Source: Prevotellaceae bacterium UBA5903
GTDB taxonomy: Bacteria; Bacteroidota; Bacteroidia; Bacteroidales; Bacteroidaceae
Length of the DNA: 29,678 bases
Reading direction: 5' to 3'
NCBI GenBank assembly: GCA_002431845.1
Contig: DJEH01000072.1
Coordinates: 1,005 to 30,682, forward strand
Shown here: piece by piece, positions 16,144 through 23,844 of the stretch
Layout of the letters: the number at the start of each line of letters is the position of its first letter
How positions within the stretch are numbered: the first letter of the stretch is position 1
Position numbers and translations under genes: made by a program
The notes under the pieces: generated by a model
Told to the model about the DNA's origin: nothing
Databases searched by the model: none
The model's input: only the letters and a program-made list of their open reading frames with translations

Positions 16144-16151
16144 TAACTTTG
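16144..16151 (+). promoter_or_regulatory. -7 promoter element of the efflux operon
   Basis: TAACTTTG, followed by C, is a perfect Bacteroidetes TAnnTTTG motif. A matching -33 TTTG at standard spacing is not seen. The predicted start near 16157 gives a leader of roughly 100 nt. Confidence 0.6.
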
Positions 16152-16259
16152 CACAAAGTTTATATTGACATGCATTGTATATAAACGCTTGCATAGGCTG
16201 TACAATCTGCCTTAAGAAAAAGAAAATATAATAATCATTCTATACATAACAAACAACAC

Positions 16260-17432
16260 ATGAAGAAAATCGCTTTATGGGTGCTAACCGCAGTGGTGCT
16301 GACCAGTTGCGGAAGCAAGTCGAACCAGATGGGCGAAGCCAGCAACGACTTCGCAGTAGAGACCGTACAAACAACATCGGCGGACTTGGAAACCTCTTAT
16401 CCTGCAACCATCAAGGGTATGCAAGACATCGAAATTCGTCCTAAAGTATCGGGCTATTTGGTTAAACTGCTCGTTGATGAAGGCGCAACAGTACGCAAAG
16501 GACAACCCTTGTTTTTGATTGACTCAGAGCAATACCGCGCTGCCGTAAAATCTGCACAAGCACAAATACGCGTATGTCGTGCTAACATCGCAACTCAAAA
16601 ACTTACTGTAGACAACAAGCGCATGCTCTTCAAGCAAAACATCATCTCAAGCTACGACTTGAAAATGGCTGAAAACACACTCGCGTCATACGAGGCTCAG
16701 CTTGCGGCAGCCGAAGCTCAATTGCAAAGCGCTCAAGACAACCTAAGATGGTGTACAGTAACAAGTCCTGCAGATGGTGTTGTAGGTTCTATTCCCTATC
16801 GTGTAGGTAGCTTGGTTAGCGCATCTTCTGCCGAGGCTTTAACCACTGTATCAAACATCTCAAAAATGTACGTTTACTTCTCTATGACCGAGAAGCAACT
16901 GCTTGCACTTACACGCGAAGCTGGCGGTGTAAACGCTGCTATCAAAAAAATGCCTTCGGTAACACTTAAACTCTCTGATGGCACTACCTACAGCCCAAGC
17001 GGTACGGTAAGCACTATTAGCGGTGTGATAGACCAAAGCACAGGTTCGGTGCAAATGCGTGCAACCTTCGACAATGCTCAACACATACTTCGCTCTGGCG
17101 GTACAGGTGCTGTGCTTGTTCCTACACATGCTAACGATGCTATCATGGTACCACAAAGCGCAACATTTGATGTGCAAGATAAGAAATTTGTTTACGTTGT
17201 AAACAACGATAAGACTGTTGCAACTCGTGAAATCACCGTTCTTCCACAAAATGATGGTCAGAACTATGTAATAACTTCAGGCCTTCGCTCTGGCGAACGT
17301 ATCGTAGTTGATGGTGTAAACCAACTTAAGAACGGACAAAAGATTAATCCTATCACTCCTGCTCAACTCCAAGCAAACCAAAAGAAAGAGCAACAGGCTA
17401 TGAAGGATGGTAAAATGCCTGGACAACACTAA
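16260..17432 (+). CDS. RND efflux periplasmic adaptor (membrane fusion) lipoprotein, AcrA/MexA type
   Basis: A 390-residue adaptor linking the inner-membrane pump to the outer-membrane channel. The lipobox is LTSC (Cys17), so it is anchored as a lipoprotein. The lipoyl domain halves are visible as IEIRPKVSGYLVKLLVDEGATVRKGQPLF (about 57-85) and VTSPADGVVGS near 173. They flank a coiled alpha-hairpin at about 95-160 (Ala/Gln-rich, AQLAAAEAQLQSAQDNL). Beta-barrel and membrane-proximal domains follow to about 365, and the tail is Lys/Gln-rich. The pump and outer-membrane genes follow immediately, making a complete tripartite set. The substrate cannot be read from the sequence. Confidence 0.93.
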   Translation: MKKIALWVLTAVVLTSCGSKSNQMGEASNDFAVETVQTTSADLETSYPATIKGMQDIEIRPKVSGYLVKLLVDEGATVRKGQPLFLIDSEQYRAAVKSAQAQIRVCRANIATQKLTVDNKRMLFKQNIISSYDLKMAENTLASYEAQLAAAEAQLQSAQDNLRWCTVTSPADGVVGSIPYRVGSLVSASSAEALTTVSNISKMYVYFSMTEKQLLALTREAGGVNAAIKKMPSVTLKLSDGTTYSPSGTVSTISGVIDQSTGSVQMRATFDNAQHILRSGGTGAVLVPTHANDAIMVPQSATFDVQDKKFVYVVNNDKTVATREITVLPQNDGQNYVITSGLRSGERIVVDGVNQLKNGQKINPITPAQLQANQKKEQQAMKDGKMPGQH

Positions 17433-17470
17433 GCAACATTATTAAAAAGAATTAGCTAACAGTCAAAATG

Positions 17471-17517
17471 TGTAAGAGGTTATACAAATACATACACGTT
17501 TGTTAAAACTTCTTACA
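17471..17517 (+). terminator. Intra-operon hairpin between adaptor and pump genes
   Basis: An 11-bp stem with one G-U pair (17471-17481 with 17507-17517) is extended by ACAAA/TTTGT across a small internal loop. There is no T-tract. It is more likely to stabilise transcripts or tune read-through than to stop transcription. Confidence 0.4.
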
Positions 17518-17547
17518 TCTGCTTAGAATTTAATATATTTATAAAAT

Positions 17548-20500
17548 ATGACACTTGATCGGTTCATAAATAGACCGGTTTTATCAACCGTAATATCAAT
17601 TGTGATTGTCATATTGGGTGTATTGGGACTTACTTCTTTACCAGTCGTCCAATATCCAGACATCGCACCGCCAACCGTGCAGGTAAGTACTACCTATACG
17701 GGTGCTAATGCACAAACTGTGTTGAACTCAGTGATTGCTCCTCTTGAAGAGCAAATCAATGGTGTAGAAAACATGGACTACATGACTTCTACAGCAACCA
17801 ACACAGGTTCTGCGACCATTCAAATTACATTTAAAATGGGTACCGACCCTGATATGGCTGCGGTAAACGTGCAAAACCGTGTGGCCAAAGCACAGGGTTT
17901 GCTTCCTTCTGAGGTTACACAAGTAGGTGTGATTACACAAAAACGTCAGAACTCAATGTTGATGATTTTCTCTGTTTCGGATGCAGAAGACCGCTACAGT
18001 GAAGCTTTCATTGAGAACTACGCAAAAATCAATATCATACCACAAATTCAGCGTGTAAAGGGTGTAGGTGATGCTAACGTGATGGGTGCCGACTACTCTA
18101 TGCGTATATGGCTTGACCCCGAAAAGATGGCTGAATATCATTTGATGCCTTCTGACATCAGTGGCGTACTTGCAGAACAAAATATTGAAGCTGCTCCTGG
18201 TAACATCGGTGAACGCGAAAATCAAACATTCCAATATACCCTACGCTATAAAGGACGTTTGAGCGAGGCTCCTGAATTTGAGAATATGGTTATTAAAGCC
18301 AATTCCGATGGTACAATCATCCGTTTGAAGGATGTAGCCCGCGTAGAATTAGGTCGTGTTAGCTATGGCTTTGCAGGTAAGGTTAATGGACATAAATCCG
18401 TTACTTGTATGGTGTCTCAGATGGCAGGATCAAATGCAACTCAGATTGTGCAAGACTGCGAGAGCCTACTGAAAGACGCTGAAAAAGGCTTGCCACAAGG
18501 CATGAAGATTACAGTGGCGCAAAACGTCAATGACTTCTTATTTGCATCTATACATGAGGTTATTAAAACCTTGATTGAGGCATTTATCCTTGTGTTTATC
18601 GTAGTATATATCTTCTTGCAAGATATGCGAAGCACTATCATCCCATCGGTAGCCATACCTGTGGCATTGATAGGTACCTTCTTTGCTCTCTACGCGATTG
18701 GTTTCTCAATCAACTTGCTTACACTATCAGCTATGGTGTTGGCCATCGCGATTGTGGTGGACGATGCCATCGTGGTGGTTGAAGGTGTGCACGCAAAGCT
18801 TGACCAAGGATACACTTCTGCTCGCAAGGCATCTATCGATGCAATGCGCGAGTTGGGTTCTGCAATTGTTTCTATCACACTCGTGATGATGGCAGTGTTT
18901 ATCCCTGTGAGCTTTATGTCGGGTACATCGGGTGTGTTCTATCGTCAGTTCGGTTTGACCATGGCCATAGCTATTGGTTTCTCTGCATTGAACGCACTAA
19001 CACTTTCGCCTGCACTTTGTGCCATGTTGCTTAAGCCGCACAAGGCTCATGGCGAAAAAGACGAAACACTTAAGGAACGTATGGGCAAAGCTTACAAGGC
19101 TGCAGGTCAGACCATGTATCAGCGCTACGCTGAAAGCATTGGCCGTATTCTCCACCCAAGCATCACCTTGATACTTGTGCTCATCTCTATTATTGGTTTG
19201 ATATTTGGTGGTTTCAACTTCGATTCTCACCCATTCATTACCATCATACTTTCTATTGTAGCTATTTTTGCCTTCATCGGCTTAACTACAAAGAAATTCC
19301 AAAACTCATTTGAGAGTTCATTCGATAATATTTTAAAATCTTATAAGAAAAAGACCATCAAATTCATCCAACGTCCGTGGCTCTCGCTCGGTTTGGTAGG
19401 CGTAAGTATTGCTATATTGGTTTGGATGATGAACATTACACCTACAGCTATGGTGCCAAGCGAAGATACAGGTACTATCATGGGTGTTGTTACCATGCCT
19501 CCTGGCACATCACAAGACCGTACCGAAGCCTACCTAAACAAGGTAGATAGCTTAGTTCGCTCTTGTCCAGCAGTTGAGGTTAGTACTATTGTGTCTGGTT
19601 ATTCGTTCATTGGTGGCCAAGGTCCTTCTTATGGTTCGTTTATCATCAAGTTGAAAGACTGGGAGGAACGTTCTATGAAGGAAAGTTCTACCATTATCTT
19701 TGCCAACCTTTATCTACGTTCTCGCGATGTATTTAAAGACGCACAAGTATTGTTCTTCCAACCTCCTATGATTACAGGTTACGGTGTTACCAATGGTTTC
19801 ACCCTCAACTTGCAAGACCGTACGGGTGGCGACTTGAGCAAATTCTATCAAGTAGCACAAAACTTCTTGGCAGAATTGCAAAAGCGTCCAGAAATTGAAT
19901 CGGCACAGACTACATTCAACACCAACTTCCCTGAATACACCATTGATATTGATGCTGCAAAGTGTAAACGCGCAGGTCTTTCGCCCAAAGATATCCTTAC
20001 TACACTGCAAGGTTACTATGGTGGATTATACGCATCAAACTTCAACCGCTTTGGTAAGATTTATCGTGTAATGATACAAGGTGAACAAGCTGATCGTACC
20101 AACCTTGAAAGTCTTTACAAGATAAAGGTGCGCAATGGCAATGAGATGGCTCCTATTACAGAGTTCATGACCATCACTCCAAGCTATGGACCTGATAATA
20201 TCAACCGCTTCAACATGTACACCTCAATGGCTATAAATGGTAACCCTGCAAGTGGCTATACATCAGGTCAAGCTATCAAGGCTATTGAAGAAGTTGCAGA
20301 ACAAAGTTTGCCTACAGGCTACTCATTTGAGTTCTCAGGCCAAACACGTGAGGAGCAACAAAATGCAGGCAGCACAACAGCTATTGTATTCGTACTCTGC
20401 TTTGTGTTTATCTACTTGTTGCTTGCTGCACAATACGAGAGCTATATGCTTCCATTTGCCGTATTGCTTTCAGTACCATTTGGTCTTGCAGGTTCATTTA

Positions 20501-20967
20501 TATTTATCCAAGGCGTAGGAGCTATCAACAATGTGTTACCAATCTTTGGTGAAGCAGCCAACAACATCTACGTTCAAATTGCACTCATCATGTTGATGGG
20601 TCTGTTGGCAAAAAATGCCATCTTGATTGTAGAGTTTGCGCTTGAACGCCGTAAGATGGGTATGAGTATCTCGTGGGCAGCCGTATTGGGTGCTGGTGCA
20701 CGTTTGCGTCCTATCTTGATGACATCTTTGGCCATGATTATCGGTTTGTTGCCTTTGATGTTCTCATTCGGTGTAGGTGCTAATGCCAATCGTTCACTTG
20801 GTACAACAGCTATCGGTGGTATGCTCATCGGTATGATTTGCCAGATTTTCATTGTTCCTTCACTCTTCGTTATATTTGAATATCTACAAGAGAAGATTAA
20901 GCCTATCACTTGGGAAGATATGGACAATAGCGAAGCCTCTTCGGACATTGAACAATATACAAAATAA
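17548..20967 (+). CDS. RND efflux pump inner-membrane transporter (HAE1/AcrB family) with a two-helix insertion
   Basis: A 1139-residue proton-driven trimeric drug/lipid exporter. The N-terminal helix (FINRPVLSTVISIVIVILGVLGL) and the porter-domain motif LPVVQYPDIAPPTVQV are typical of AcrB. The proton-relay residues are Asp405-Asp406 (IAIVVDDAIVVVEG, helix 4) and Lys1022 (GLLAKNAILIVEFA, helix 10). It is about 90 residues longer than AcrB. Residues about 509-582, between helices 6 and 7, form an insertion with two extra hydrophobic segments (about 538-556 and 562-580). The following segment (YKKKTIKFIQRPWLSLGLV) resembles the insertion's own start (YAESIGRILHPSITLILVL), suggesting internal duplication. 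It sits between adaptor and outer-membrane factor genes. Confidence 0.95.
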   Translation: MTLDRFINRPVLSTVISIVIVILGVLGLTSLPVVQYPDIAPPTVQVSTTYTGANAQTVLNSVIAPLEEQINGVENMDYMTSTATNTGSATIQITFKMGTDPDMAAVNVQNRVAKAQGLLPSEVTQVGVITQKRQNSMLMIFSVSDAEDRYSEAFIENYAKINIIPQIQRVKGVGDANVMGADYSMRIWLDPEKMAEYHLMPSDISGVLAEQNIEAAPGNIGERENQTFQYTLRYKGRLSEAPEFENMVIKANSDGTIIRLKDVARVELGRVSYGFAGKVNGHKSVTCMVSQMAGSNATQIVQDCESLLKDAEKGLPQGMKITVAQNVNDFLFASIHEVIKTLIEAFILVFIVVYIFLQDMRSTIIPSVAIPVALIGTFFALYAIGFSINLLTLSAMVLAIAIVVDDAIVVVEGVHAKLDQGYTSARKASIDAMRELGSAIVSITLVMMAVFIPVSFMSGTSGVFYRQFGLTMAIAIGFSALNALTLSPALCAMLLKPHKAHGEKDETLKERMGKAYKAAGQTMYQRYAESIGRILHPSITLILVLISIIGLIFGGFNFDSHPFITIILSIVAIFAFIGLTTKKFQNSFESSFDNILKSYKKKTIKFIQRPWLSLGLVGVSIAILVWMMNITPTAMVPSEDTGTIMGVVTMPPGTSQDRTEAYLNKVDSLVRSCPAVEVSTIVSGYSFIGGQGPSYGSFIIKLKDWEERSMKESSTIIFANLYLRSRDVFKDAQVLFFQPPMITGYGVTNGFTLNLQDRTGGDLSKFYQVAQNFLAELQKRPEIESAQTTFNTNFPEYTIDIDAAKCKRAGLSPKDILTTLQGYYGGLYASNFNRFGKIYRVMIQGEQADRTNLESLYKIKVRNGNEMAPITEFMTITPSYGPDNINRFNMYTSMAINGNPASGYTSGQAIKAIEEVAEQSLPTGYSFEFSGQTREEQQNAGSTTAIVFVLCFVFIYLLLAAQYESYMLPFAVLLSVPFGLAGSFIFIQGVGAINNVLPIFGEAANNIYVQIALIMLMGLLAKNAILIVEFALERRKMGMSISWAAVLGAGARLRPILMTSLAMIIGLLPLMFSFGVGANANRSLGTTAIGGMLIGMICQIFIVPSLFVIFEYLQEKIKPITWEDMDNSEASSDIEQYTK

Positions 20968-20983
20968 GCAATAAGTATAAAAA

Positions 20984-21034
20984 AGTATAAGGTATGAGCA
21001 TTGTTTATAAAAGCTATGCAAAATACCTTATACT
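20984..21034 (+). terminator. Intra-operon hairpin between pump and outer-membrane factor genes
   Basis: A perfect 12-bp stem (20984-20995 with 21023-21034) has a 27-nt loop in which GCAT and ATGC can pair. No T-tract follows, so complete termination is unlikely. Confidence 0.4.
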
Positions 21035-21061
21035 CACCATATACTTTGACATTATCACAAT

Positions 21062-22486
21062 ATGAAACATATACTCCCTATCATAGGTTGTTCACTATTA
21101 ATGGCAAGCTGTAGTGGTATATACAAAAACTACGAACGCCCACAGAACTTGGCTCAAGGTGTTGATAGCTTATACCGCGACACTACTTCGACCTACTCTG
21201 TAGTAAAAGCTGACACAACCAACTTCGGCAATACACCTTGGCAGCAAGTGTTTACCGACACACAACTACAAGCACTCATAAGCAAGGCTTTAACCAATAA
21301 CACAAATTTAAAGAATGCCGACCTTAGCATTCAGCAAATCGAAGCCATGCTAAAGATGGAAAGATTGGCTTACTATCCAAGTATAGCCTTCTCTCCACAA
21401 GGAACGCTTTCAAGTTGGGACTTTAACAAGGCAAGCAAAACATACGCTTTTCCTATTGCTGCAAGTTGGCAATTGGGTTCGATGGGTACCATTCGCAACA
21501 CCAAAAAGCAGTATGAAACAAATCTTGAACTAACTAAAGCAACAAAGCAATCTATCCGTACAAGCATCATAGCAAATGTGGCCAATCTTTATTACACATT
21601 GCAAATGCTTGACGAGCAACTCAAAACTACTGAGTCTACCATTAAACTTTGGGCTGAGAATGTACGCGCAATGGAGTTGATGAAGACTGCTGGCATGACT
21701 ACAGCCGCTGCTGTAGCTCAAGCTAAAGCAAACTACTACAACTTGCAAGCTACCGTTCCTACACTAAAGAACAACATTTCACAAACAGAAAATGCACTCT
21801 GCTTGTTGCTTTGCGAGGCTCCACACAATATCAGCCGTGGTGAATTTAATGCAGATGCATTCCCCACGAGCTATTCTACTGGTATGCCTGTAGACCTCCT
21901 TGCTAATCGCCCTGATGTACATGCAGCAGAGATGCAAATAGCCTCAGCATTTTATGGCGTGAATATTGCCAAATCTGCATTCTATCCTTCGCTCAACATC
22001 ACAGCACAAGGTAGTTGGACCAATAATGCAGGTATGATTGTAAATCCAGGCAAAATATTGGCAAACTTAGTAGGTTCTATCACGCAACCATTATTTGCTA
22101 ATGGTAAGCTTAAAGCCAACCTCAAAGTGTCTGAGATACAACTACAAACAGCTCAAAATAACTTCCAACAAACATTGCTACAAGCTGGTCAAGAAGTTAG
22201 CAACGCATTAGCTCAATACCAAGCTGCATCTCAACAAGAAGAGGCTTGCAAGCAACAAGTGGCACAACTTACAACTGCTCTTGAAAGCACCCAACAACTC
22301 TTCCAACACAGCACAAGCACAACTTATCTTGAAACACTTACAGCACAACAAAGCTTAATTCAAGCACAACTGACTTTGATTTCTGATAAGTTCGACAAGG
22401 TGCAAGCAGCTATTAGCTTATACCAAGCTTTGGGCGGCGGACGCGAAACAGAGAGCAATACTCAGCAAACAACAAATAATAACTAA
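21062..22486 (+). CDS. Outer-membrane efflux factor lipoprotein (TolC/OprM/NodT family)
   Basis: A 474-residue outer-membrane channel component that receives substrate from the RND pump. The lipobox LMASC gives a lipidated Cys17, as in OprM. The family layout has two repeats of coiled helices with short barrel strands. The first runs from about 58 (PWQQVFTDTQLQALISKALTNNTNLKNADL) and the second from about 270 (LLANRPDVHAAEMQIASAFYGVNIAKSAFYPSLNI). The Arg-Pro-Asp and YPSL motifs are typical of the RND outer-membrane factor lipoproteins. Long Gln-rich coiled segments lie at about 355-440. It is the third gene of the tripartite efflux set and is followed by a hairpin before the LpxA-like gene. 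Confidence 0.93.
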   Translation: MKHILPIIGCSLLMASCSGIYKNYERPQNLAQGVDSLYRDTTSTYSVVKADTTNFGNTPWQQVFTDTQLQALISKALTNNTNLKNADLSIQQIEAMLKMERLAYYPSIAFSPQGTLSSWDFNKASKTYAFPIAASWQLGSMGTIRNTKKQYETNLELTKATKQSIRTSIIANVANLYYTLQMLDEQLKTTESTIKLWAENVRAMELMKTAGMTTAAAVAQAKANYYNLQATVPTLKNNISQTENALCLLLCEAPHNISRGEFNADAFPTSYSTGMPVDLLANRPDVHAAEMQIASAFYGVNIAKSAFYPSLNITAQGSWTNNAGMIVNPGKILANLVGSITQPLFANGKLKANLKVSEIQLQTAQNNFQQTLLQAGQEVSNALAQYQAASQQEEACKQQVAQLTTALESTQQLFQHSTSTTYLETLTAQQSLIQAQLTLISDKFDKVQAAISLYQALGGGRETESNTQQTTNNN

Positions 22487-22503
22487 CCTTTCGCAAGGTA
22501 CAG

Positions 22504-22560
22504 AAGTTCAGAGTATTAAGATGTAAACTCCTTATGAGTATCTTAACACTTTGAACTTTT
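22504..22560 (+). terminator. 19-bp-stem terminator after the outer-membrane factor gene
   Basis: Arms 22504-22522 and 22540-22558 pair at 18 of 19 positions (one G-U, one A-C mismatch). The loop carries ACTC/GAGT, which can extend the stem. It ends in ACTTTT and is a plausible, if leaky, terminator before the LpxA-like gene. Confidence 0.6.
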
Positions 22561-22593
22561 GGACTTTACGATATTACAAAAATAAAACAAACC

Positions 22594-23379
22594 ATGATTA
22601 GTCCTTTAGCTTATGTAGACCCAGCAGCCAAGTTGGGCGAAAACGTTGAAGTTGGACCTTTTGCATACATCGAAAAAGGTGTTGTCATTGGCGACAACTG
22701 CGTTATAAAAGCGCATGCAAGTATTCTTGAAGGCACAACTATGGGTAGCGGAAATACAGTATTCCAAAATGCTGTTGTTGGTGCCACTCCACAAGACTTT
22801 CACTATGTAAAAGGCAATCCTACAAAAGTAGTTATTGGCAATGACAACCATATCCGCGAAAACGTGGTTATAGCAGGAAGCACCTACGAGGGCAAAGCTA
22901 CAACTATTGGCAACGGCAACTTTTTGATGGACCGCGTACACATTTGCCATGATGTAAAAATAGGCAATCAATGTGTAGTAGGTATAGGCGCATGCATTGC
23001 AGGCGAAAGCGAATTGCACGACTGCTCTATTCAGAGCACAGGTGTAGTGGTTCAGCAACATGTTCGCGTAGGCCGTTTCTCACTCATTCAGAGTGGTTGC
23101 CGTGTACAAAAGGATGTTCCACCCTACATTATCTTAGGAGGCAACCCAGCCTCTTATCACGGAGTAAATGCTATCGTTTTACAACACGTAAAGGTTACAG
23201 AACGCATTATTCGTCACATTGCCAACACATACCGCATTATTTACACAGGCAACTTCAGCCTTGAAGATGCATGCCTCAAGATACCCGAACAGATACCGAT
23301 GAGCGACGAAATTCAAGACATCCTTGACTTTATAAAGAACGCTAAACATGGTATTGTTAGACAAATAAAAGAAGATTAA
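22594..23379 (+). CDS. lpxA: LpxA-like UDP-N-acetylglucosamine acyltransferase, atypical
   Basis: A 261-residue left-handed beta-helix acyltransferase. Hexapeptide repeats run from residue 1 to about 185 (for example AKLGENVEVGPFAYIEKGVVIGDNCVI). Family landmarks are PQDFHY near 64, the catalytic-type His119 in HICHD (E. coli His125), DVPPY near 174, and the helical end NTYRIIYTG. LpxA transfers a 3-hydroxyacyl chain to UDP-GlcNAc in lipid A synthesis. Two conserved sites deviate. The position of E. coli His144 (in VHQF) is Gln154 here. The KRRGF segment, implicated in nucleotide binding, is replaced by QHVKV. It may therefore be a divergent LpxA or a paralogue with another substrate; LpxA proper may lie elsewhere. 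It follows the efflux genes, separated by a terminator-like hairpin. Confidence 0.75.
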   Translation: MISPLAYVDPAAKLGENVEVGPFAYIEKGVVIGDNCVIKAHASILEGTTMGSGNTVFQNAVVGATPQDFHYVKGNPTKVVIGNDNHIRENVVIAGSTYEGKATTIGNGNFLMDRVHICHDVKIGNQCVVGIGACIAGESELHDCSIQSTGVVVQQHVRVGRFSLIQSGCRVQKDVPPYIILGGNPASYHGVNAIVLQHVKVTERIIRHIANTYRIIYTGNFSLEDACLKIPEQIPMSDEIQDILDFIKNAKHGIVRQIKED

Positions 23380-23401
23380 TACTTCATTACACACAAAGAG
23401 T

Positions 23402-23450
23402 AAAGGTGAGTTCAAAAGATGCTTAAAGCATTTTTGATACTCACCTTTTT
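23402..23450 (+). terminator. Terminator after the LpxA-like gene
   Basis: A 10-bp outer stem (23402-23411 with 23439-23448) continues inward through TCAAAA/TTTTGA and ATGCT/AGCAT with single-base bulges. It is followed by a run of T. It separates the LpxA-like gene from the trp promoter. Confidence 0.8.
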
Positions 23451-23545
23451 AGTAAAACATTGTAAACTCTATAGACAAATTATTAAGCCATAACCCCAAC
23501 CTGCTTACTTTTTCCAAACATAAAGCAAAGTTTTCTTACATTTGT

Positions 23546-23576
23546 TTTGTTGTTTCAAATATATGCTTTACATTTG
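23546..23576 (+). promoter_or_regulatory. trp operon promoter (-33 and -7 elements)
   Basis: TTTG at 23546-23549 (-33) and TACATTTG at 23569-23576 (-7) are separated by 19 nt, the expected Bacteroidetes spacing. The predicted transcript starts near 23583. A second TACATTTG lies upstream at 23537-23544 but lacks a good -33 partner. Confidence 0.75.
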
Positions 23577-23628
23577 CAAGCAGAAATAGCAAATAAGAGA
23601 ATGTATGTTACAAAATGTACTAAATAAT

Positions 23629-23667
23629 ATGTATTGGTGGCGCCGCTTGCAACTTAAAGAGTCGTAA
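23629..23667 (+). CDS. trpL: trp leader peptide with tandem Trp codons
   Basis: This is a 12-residue frame, MYWWRRLQLKES, about 45 nt into the predicted trp transcript. Two consecutive UGG codons (23635-23640) make it a sensor of charged tRNA-Trp: a ribosome stalled there versus one that reaches the stop codon exposes or hides downstream RNA. The stop codon (23665-23667) lies inside the segment that can pair with the terminator. A second tiny frame (MYVTKCTK, 23601-23627) ends one base before this ATG. Leader peptides with adjacent Trp codons are a known feature of the Bacteroid-trp RNA. The position and the downstream attenuator make the call strong despite its short length. Confidence 0.88.
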   Translation: MYWWRRLQLKES

Positions 23668-23726
23668 GTGGACTTTCACCGTGTAACCATTCTTTTTAGC
23701 TATGCCATAGTTGATTATGATATTTC

Positions 23727-23763
23727 AAGCGGCCCGTCAAACTTACGACGTGGTCGCTTTTTT
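23727..23763 (+). terminator. trp attenuator terminator
   Basis: A 12-bp G+C-rich stem with one bulged T and one G-U pair (23727-23738 with 23747-23759) has an 8-nt loop and a run of six T (23758-23763). It lies about 80 nt before trpB. Confidence 0.9.
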
Positions 23764-23844
23764 GATATATCTTAAATGCAACTTTACATATACAAACAAC
23801 ATTGATAAAAATAACAACAAGATACTAATAAAAACATACCCATC

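Larger units (their letters stand above)
15840..16259 (+). other. Intergenic region upstream of the efflux operon
   Basis: This 420-bp gap contains no gene. It holds the terminator of the PCMD gene (15882-15943), two small dyads (TGATTA/TAATCA at 15987-16005 and the 7-bp repeat at 16047-16066), the efflux promoter element at 16144-16151, and a leader of about 100 nt to the ATG at 16260. No regulator gene is adjacent. Confidence 0.75.
23629..23764 (+). ncRNA. trp attenuator leader RNA (Bacteroid-trp RNA-like)
   Basis: Two mutually exclusive structures are visible. The terminator pairs 23727-23738 with 23747-23759. The antiterminator pairs GTCGTAAGT (23661-23669) with ACTTACGAC (23741-23749), extended by GAC (23671-23673) with GTC (23736-23738). 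A ribosome stalled at the Trp codons would leave 23661-23673 free and favour antitermination. A ribosome at the stop codon would cover that segment and allow termination. A further match, GCCGCTTG (23642-23649) with CAAGCGGC (23726-23733), could act when the leader is untranslated. The match to the published Bacteroid-trp motif is from memory, not from a covariance search. Confidence 0.8.

Noticed and set aside
22606..23061. A 151-codon open frame on the minus strand
   Set aside because: It lies fully antisense to the LpxA-like gene and has a Cys/Tyr/Asn-rich composition typical of shadow frames, with no signal, motif or promoter.
23629..23764. T-box or other riboswitch in front of trpB
   Set aside because: No T-box sequence or specifier stem is seen. 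The tandem Trp-codon leader and overlapping terminator explain the region as ribosome-mediated attenuation.
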